Positions 59,989 through 64,000 of a stretch of 64,000 nt of DNA are shown in pieces. The DNA lies in assembly GCF_010730575.1 (NCBI RefSeq), contig NZ_AP022614.1, positions 3,162,001 through 3,226,000 of the forward strand, written 5' to 3'. A model generated the notes under the pieces. The model did no database searches. It was not told the origin of the DNA and saw only the letters and a program-made list of their open reading frames with translations. Each line of letters starts with the position of its first letter. Positions within the stretch are counted from its first letter, which is position 1. The stretch comes from Mycobacterium parmense. Lineage in GTDB: Bacteria; Actinomycetota; Actinomycetes; Mycobacteriales; Mycobacteriaceae. The position numbers and the translations under genes are program-made.

Positions 59989-60636
59989 CTACGCCAGCGC
60001 GAACGCCTGACGCACCGCCTCGACGGCCTCCGGGTCGCCGTCGAAGGTGATGCGCCGCAGCGCCGCCCTGCGCTTGGCGTCGCTCGCCCCGAGGCGCGCG
60101 GTCACCAGGTCCGCGGCGCTGGCGGTGACCGTCACCGAAGGCTCGCCGCGAGCGCCCGCGAGCCGACCCTGCGTCACCGCGAATTCGAAACGGCGGCCAT
60201 CGATTTCGATGCGAATCGTTGCTTCCAGGCCGGCCGCGCCACCCGAATCGAAGCCGAGCAGGAATCCGGCCAGAAATCCGTTCAGTGGCGATGCCGGGGC
60301 GTCCCCGATCGGGTCCAGGCGGTCCAGCCCGAACCACGCGAAGCTCCGCAGCACCGGCAGCACCCGCTGCCAGCCCATGTCGGAAAGCGTGTACACGGTA
60401 CGCCCGATCGGGGCGGGCAGATCGGTCCGCTCGACGACCCCGGCCTCTTGTAATTCCTTGAGCCGCTCGGCGAGCAGATTGGTCGCGATGCCGGGCAGCG
60501 CGTCGCGCAGGTCCCCGTATCGGCGGGGTCCGCCGACCAGCTCGCGCAGGATCAGCAACGTCCACCGCTCGCCGAGGACGTCGAGGCCGCGCGCGATCGG
60601 GCAGTTCTGGTTGTAGTTCCTGCGGGAAGCCACCAT
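59989..60636 (-). CDS. HxlR-family transcriptional regulator with a C-terminal sterol-carrier-like domain
   Basis: A 215-residue regulator. The winged helix covers about 12-105 (CPIARGLDVLGERWTLLILREL, FGDL-type RYGDLRDALPGIATNLLAERLKEL, YTLSDMGWQ). The C-terminal part (about 120-210) contains TVTASAADLVTARLG, like SCP2-type domains that bind hydrophobic ligands. It diverges from a DHA2 efflux pump across a 76-bp AT-rich gap and is likely to repress it, with an inducer bound by the C-terminal domain. This regulatory role is inferred from layout. No cysteine redox sensor of the HypR type is evident beyond Cys12. Confidence 0.87.
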   Translation of the reverse strand: MVASRRNYNQNCPIARGLDVLGERWTLLILRELVGGPRRYGDLRDALPGIATNLLAERLKELQEAGVVERTDLPAPIGRTVYTLSDMGWQRVLPVLRSFAWFGLDRLDPIGDAPASPLNGFLAGFLLGFDSGGAAGLEATIRIEIDGRRFEFAVTQGRLAGARGEPSVTVTASAADLVTARLGASDAKRRAALRRITFDGDPEAVEAVRQAFALA

Positions 60637-60712
60637 GCCACCTTAGCTCCGCCACACATCTTTTTCAACTTGTCACTTGATTTATTTGTCTACTAGCTTT
60701 ACCGTCTTGTCC
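60637..60712. promoter_or_regulatory. AT-rich divergent promoter/operator region
   Basis: 76 bp between the HxlR regulator and the efflux pump. Positions about 60658-60702 are clearly AT-rich in an otherwise GC-rich window and contain repeated cttg/ttgtc steps (cttgtcacttgatttatttg). It probably holds both promoters and the regulator's binding site. I cannot define a clean palindrome. Confidence 0.5.
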
Positions 60713-62248
60713 ATGCCTACCGACCCGCTCTTCCGGAACCGGCCGATCGCCGCGCTGGCCGTCATCTGCCTCGGCGTCTTCGTCATCAGCGTCGACGCCA
60801 CCATCGTCAACGTCGCGCTGCCCACCCTGTCGCGGCAACTCGGCGCCGACACCGCCCAGTTGCAATGGATCGTCGACGCCTACACCCTGGTCATGTCGGG
60901 CCTGCTGCTGTCGGCCGGCAGCCTGTCCGACCGCTACGGCAGGCGCGGCGCGCTCAGCCTCGGCCTGGCCCTGTTCGCCCTGACTTCCGGCGTTGCCGCA
61001 CAGGCGGATTCGGCCGACGCGCTGATCGCGGCCCGCGCCGCGATGGGCGTGGGCGCGGCGGTGATCTTCCCGACCACCCTGGGGCTGATCACCAACATCT
61101 TCACCGACCCGGTGCCGCGGGCCAAGGCGATCGGGATGTGGGCGGCGATGGTGGGTGTCGGGGTGGCCGTGGGACCGATCAGCGGGGGCTGGCTGCTCGA
61201 ACACTTCTGGTGGGGCTCGATCTTCATGGTGAACATTCCCATCGCGGCACTGGCCGTCATCGGTGGCATCTTGTTCGTCCCGACCTCGCGCGACCCCGCG
61301 GCGCCCCGCGTCGACTTCGGCGGACTGATCCTGTCGACGGCGGGTATCACGACGCTGGTCTACACGGTCATCGAGGCGCCCACGTGGGGATGGACCAACA
61401 TCCGGACCGCGGCCGGGTTTGCGTTGGCTACGGTCGTTCTCGCCGGGTTCGCCGGGTGGGAGCGGCGCAGCACCCACCCGATGCTGGACGTGTCCGTGTT
61501 CGGCGACCGCCGGTTCTCCGGCGGCAGCCTGGCGGTGACCGCCGGCTTCCTGACGCTGTTCGGCTTCATCTTCGTCATCACCCAGTACTTCCAATTCATC
61601 AAGGACTACACGGCATTTCAGGCCGGCGTGCGGTTGCTGCCGGTCGCCGTCTCGATCGCGCTGGCCAGCATCGCGGGTCCCCGGCTGGTGGAGCGGGTCG
61701 GCACCACCGCCGTCGTCGCCACCGGCCTGACCGTCTTCGCCGCCGGGCTGGCCTGGGCGTCCACCGCCGACGCCGCCACGCCCTACAGCCAGATCGGCGT
61801 GCAGATGCTGCTGCTCGGCGGCGGACTCGGCCTGACCGTCTCGCCGGCCACCGAGGCCATCATGGGATCGCTGCCCGCCGACAAGGCCGGGGTCGGCTCG
61901 GCGGTCAACGACACGACGCGCGAACTCGGCGGCACCCTCGGCGTGGCCATCTCCGGCAGCATCTTCGCGTCGGTGTACTCCGGACATCTCGCGTCAACGG
62001 CCCTGCCGGGGTTGCCCGCCGAGGCGATGCGGCACTCGATGGCATTGGCGCACACGGTGATCGGGCGGCTGCCCGCGCAACAAGCCGGCTACGTCCGCGG
62101 CGCCGTCAATCATGCGTTCCTGGACGGCCTAAAGGTGAGCTCGCTGGTATGCGCCGGCATCGCGCTGGGCGCCGCGATCGTCGTGGCCTGGCTCTTGCCG
62201 GCACGCGCGCGGCAAGATGCGCTATCCCCCGCACTGGCCAAGACCTAA
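60713..62248 (+). CDS. DHA2-family (14-TM) MFS drug efflux pump
   Basis: A 511-residue proton-driven exporter of the EmrB/QacA type with about 14 membrane helices. FVISVDATIVNVALPTL in helix 1 contains the DHA2 signature with Asp. LSAGSLSDRYGRRGAL is motif A. ISGGWLLEHFWWGSIFMVNIP is motif C-like. ATG 60713 is used because the AT-rich promoter region ends there. It is divergent from an HxlR regulator and 28 bp upstream of two methyltransferases. The cargo is unknown: it may be an outside drug or a product made by the linked methyltransferases. Confidence 0.92.
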   Translation: MPTDPLFRNRPIAALAVICLGVFVISVDATIVNVALPTLSRQLGADTAQLQWIVDAYTLVMSGLLLSAGSLSDRYGRRGALSLGLALFALTSGVAAQADSADALIAARAAMGVGAAVIFPTTLGLITNIFTDPVPRAKAIGMWAAMVGVGVAVGPISGGWLLEHFWWGSIFMVNIPIAALAVIGGILFVPTSRDPAAPRVDFGGLILSTAGITTLVYTVIEAPTWGWTNIRTAAGFALATVVLAGFAGWERRSTHPMLDVSVFGDRRFSGGSLAVTAGFLTLFGFIFVITQYFQFIKDYTAFQAGVRLLPVAVSIALASIAGPRLVERVGTTAVVATGLTVFAAGLAWASTADAATPYSQIGVQMLLLGGGLGLTVSPATEAIMGSLPADKAGVGSAVNDTTRELGGTLGVAISGSIFASVYSGHLASTALPGLPAEAMRHSMALAHTVIGRLPAQQAGYVRGAVNHAFLDGLKVSSLVCAGIALGAAIVVAWLLPARARQDALSPALAKT

Positions 62249-62276
62249 AACCCCCATCAAAGAAAGGCACGCAACC

Positions 62277-63101
62277 ATGACCACAACGTCATCCGGCAGC
62301 AGTTATGTCCTCGGGCACGCCGACGTGGAGGTGCAGCGACTGCTCCTGCAGGGACGGCTGTATGACAGCTACACCGAGCACGCGCTGCAGCTCGCCGGGC
62401 TGCGCCCGGGCATGCGGGTGCTCGATATCGGCAGCGGCCCCGGCAACGTGTCGTTCGTCGCCGCCCGGCTCGTCGGCCCGACCGGTTGCGTGCTCGGCGT
62501 CGATGCCGCACCCGCGATGGTCGAACTAGCCCGCCGCCGAGCAGCCGAAAAGGGCTTCTCCACAGTGCGTTTCACACAGGCCACAATCGACGCGATCGAA
62601 CTCGACGAGCCTGTCGACGCGGTGATCGGCCGGCTGATCCTGATGCACCTGCCCGATCCGGTCGCCGCGCTGCGCCGGCTCAGCTCGTTCGTGCGACCCG
62701 GCGGCGTGATCGCGTTCTCCGAGAATGACATCGCCGCGGCGCGCAGCGTCCCCGACATGCCGCTGTTCGGCCAGGTGATACCCGGGATCGTGCGCGCCTT
62801 CGAGGCCATGGGGCTGTCCGCGCGGTTCGGCACCACGCTGCACACGATCTTCGCCGACGCCGGCCTGGGCGCGCCGCAGCTGACGCTCGGCGCCCCGATC
62901 GGCACCGCCGCCGACACCGACATCCTGGCCTACGGCGCGGCGGTCTGGCGTCTGGTCTCCCCCATCGCGCAACAGGGCGGCTTCGCCATCGACGAGGTCG
63001 CCGACATCGACAACTTCGTGCCGCGCTTCCGCGAGGAGGCGCTCGCGGCCAACGCCCTCATCACGATGCCACCCATCATCACCGCGTGGGTGCGTAAATG
63101 A
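62277..63101 (+). CDS. Class I SAM-dependent methyltransferase
   Basis: A 274-residue methyltransferase with motif I VLDIGSGPGNVSFVAA (about 48) and VLGVDAAPAMVELARRRAAEKG. The middle of the fold is RLILMHLPDPVAALRRLSSFVRPGG. The C-terminal part resembles small-molecule (ubiquinone or polyketide-type) methyltransferases. The substrate is unknown. The ribosome-binding site is agaaagg before ATG 62277. The stop overlaps the next start (ATGA). Confidence 0.87.
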   Translation: MTTTSSGSSYVLGHADVEVQRLLLQGRLYDSYTEHALQLAGLRPGMRVLDIGSGPGNVSFVAARLVGPTGCVLGVDAAPAMVELARRRAAEKGFSTVRFTQATIDAIELDEPVDAVIGRLILMHLPDPVAALRRLSSFVRPGGVIAFSENDIAAARSVPDMPLFGQVIPGIVRAFEAMGLSARFGTTLHTIFADAGLGAPQLTLGAPIGTAADTDILAYGAAVWRLVSPIAQQGGFAIDEVADIDNFVPRFREEALAANALITMPPIITAWVRK

Positions 63102-63910
63102 GCAACATGATCCAAGACCAGTATTCGACCGGCCTGTCGCGCGACAACATCGAGCGCGCGCTGCGCGCGGCCGGCATGGACCTCGACGGCCTCGCCCCCG
63201 CCGACCTGGCCCTGTTGGAGGACTTCCACACCATGGGCCGAATCGCCACCGCCCAGTTGGTGGACCTGGCGCAGATCACCGGTCAGAGTCGAGTTCTCGA
63301 CGCCGGCAGCGGTGTCGGCGGCACCGCTCGCTACGTCGCCGACCGCTACGGCTCCCGCGTGACAGCCGTGGATCTCACCGACGAGTACTGCGAAACCAAC
63401 CGCTGGCTCAACCAGCTGGTCGGGCTCGACGAACGGATATCGGTTCGTCAGGCCGACGCCACCGCACTGCCCTTCGCCGATCGCACTTTCGACGTCGCCA
63501 TCAGCCAGCACGTCCAGATGAACGTGGCGGACAAGGCGCGCCTGTACTCCGAGGCACATCGCGTGCTCACGGATGGCGGGCGTCTTGCCCTCTGGGACAT
63601 CACGATTGGTGACGGCGGCGAACTGAGTTATCCCCTGCCCTGGGCCGACCACCCCGCGCGCAGCCACCTCGTCACCGCCGAGGAACTGCGCGGCGCCGTC
63701 GAATCCGCGGGTTTCACCGTCAAAACGTGGAACGACCTCACCGAGCAGGCCGCCGCGCTCATGCAGGCCATCCTGGCCCAGCCCGACAGCCCGCTGGGCC
63801 TGCACGCCTTCGTCACCGATTTCCGCCAAAAAGCCGAGAACCTCACCCGGGCCCTGACCGACGGGCGCCTGCGCGCCATCCAGGCAATCTGCGAACGTCG
63901 AACACCATGA
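63098..63910 (+). CDS. Class I SAM-dependent methyltransferase (second of the pair)
   Basis: A 270-residue methyltransferase not closely similar to its neighbour. Motif I is VLDAGSGVGGTARYVAD (about 67), then VTAVDLTDEYCETNRWLN, ADATALPFADRTFDVAISQHVQMNVADK and GGRLALWDI. This pattern is near sarcosine/dimethylglycine, phosphoethanolamine and tocopherol-type methyltransferases. The ATGA overlap with the gene before it, and again with the gene after it, indicates one tightly coupled operon. Confidence 0.87.
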   Translation: MSNMIQDQYSTGLSRDNIERALRAAGMDLDGLAPADLALLEDFHTMGRIATAQLVDLAQITGQSRVLDAGSGVGGTARYVADRYGSRVTAVDLTDEYCETNRWLNQLVGLDERISVRQADATALPFADRTFDVAISQHVQMNVADKARLYSEAHRVLTDGGRLALWDITIGDGGELSYPLPWADHPARSHLVTAEELRGAVESAGFTVKTWNDLTEQAAALMQAILAQPDSPLGLHAFVTDFRQKAENLTRALTDGRLRAIQAICERRTP

Positions 63911-64000
63911 TGCCCAACGAGATCATCGTGCCCGGCGCCCGATACGGGGAGCCCGAATTACGCGGCGCCGTCGTCGAATTCGTGCGAACCTCGGCCTGCG
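63907..64000 (+). CDS. Start of an unidentified protein (partial)
   Basis: ATG 63907 overlaps the methyltransferase stop (ATGA) and opens a frame to the window edge that begins MMPNEIIVPGARYGEPELRG. Thirty-one residues are visible, too few to name a family. ATG 63910 is an equal start choice. It is probably the next member of the pump-methyltransferase operon. Confidence 0.55.
   Translation, partial: MMPNEIIVPGARYGEPELRGAVVEFVRTSAC

Overview
This window is high-GC DNA from a mycobacterium. The order of its conserved genes follows the Mycobacterium tuberculosis segment from about Rv3318 (sdhA) to Rv3396c (guaA): sdhAB, sigJ, an aminotransferase, dacB1, sugI, nagA, a YihY protein, trpS, icd1, metC-metX, folD, an OYE reductase, the mfpA conservon, spoU, dnaE2, otsB2, htdY, lpqD, acrA1, iunH, imuB, imuA' and guaA. 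A SAM-IV riboswitch and mycobacterial-type LexA boxes agree with this. icd2 beside icd1, a tandem pair of Rv1747-like FHA-ABC transporters and the lack of cmaA1, relJK and PE/PPE genes point away from the tuberculosis complex. A slow grower near the M. avium complex is likely, but I cannot prove the species.

Region 1 (1-7.9 kb) is the unusual part. After sdhB come a broken lipoprotein gene and two head-to-tail TIR-transmembrane-WD40 genes. Their effector halves are almost identical over 824 bp, while their WD40 sensor halves have diverged. All three genes carry a frameshift. Two of the frameshifts are exact 11-bp tandem duplications, and the third is a one-base loss in a G run. Next to them, an AhpD-like (carboxymuconolactone decarboxylase) gene lies beside sigJ, an ECF41-type sigma factor. 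A good match to an ECF41 promoter sits directly upstream of the AhpD-like gene.

Region 2 (8.9-24.3 kb) is conserved metabolism: an aminotransferase, DD-carboxypeptidase, sugar import and N-acetylglucosamine-6-phosphate catabolism, tryptophanyl-tRNA synthetase, two unrelated isocitrate dehydrogenases, and the metC-metX-methyltransferase operon. That operon is preceded by a SAM-IV riboswitch and a short Cys-rich upstream ORF.

Region 3 (24.3-41 kb) holds a 13E12-type HNH protein, a probable bicovalent FAD oxidase lipoprotein, small secreted and membrane proteins, folD, a 54-bp tandem repeat just before an OYE-family gene, the FHA-ABC pair, and the five-gene conservon operon (kinase, Roadblock, DUF742, GTPase, MfpA gyrase-protecting pentapeptide protein).

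Region 4 (41-60 kb) contains the whole inducible mutasome (dnaE2, imuA', imuB) with LexA boxes at both loci. It also holds trehalose and lipid genes (otsB2, WS/DGAT, htdY, acrA1), lpqD, iunH flanked by gene remnants, and guaA.

Region 5 (60-64 kb) looks accessory: an HxlR repressor diverges from a DHA2 drug-efflux pump, which is followed by two tightly coupled SAM methyltransferases and the start of another overlapping gene.
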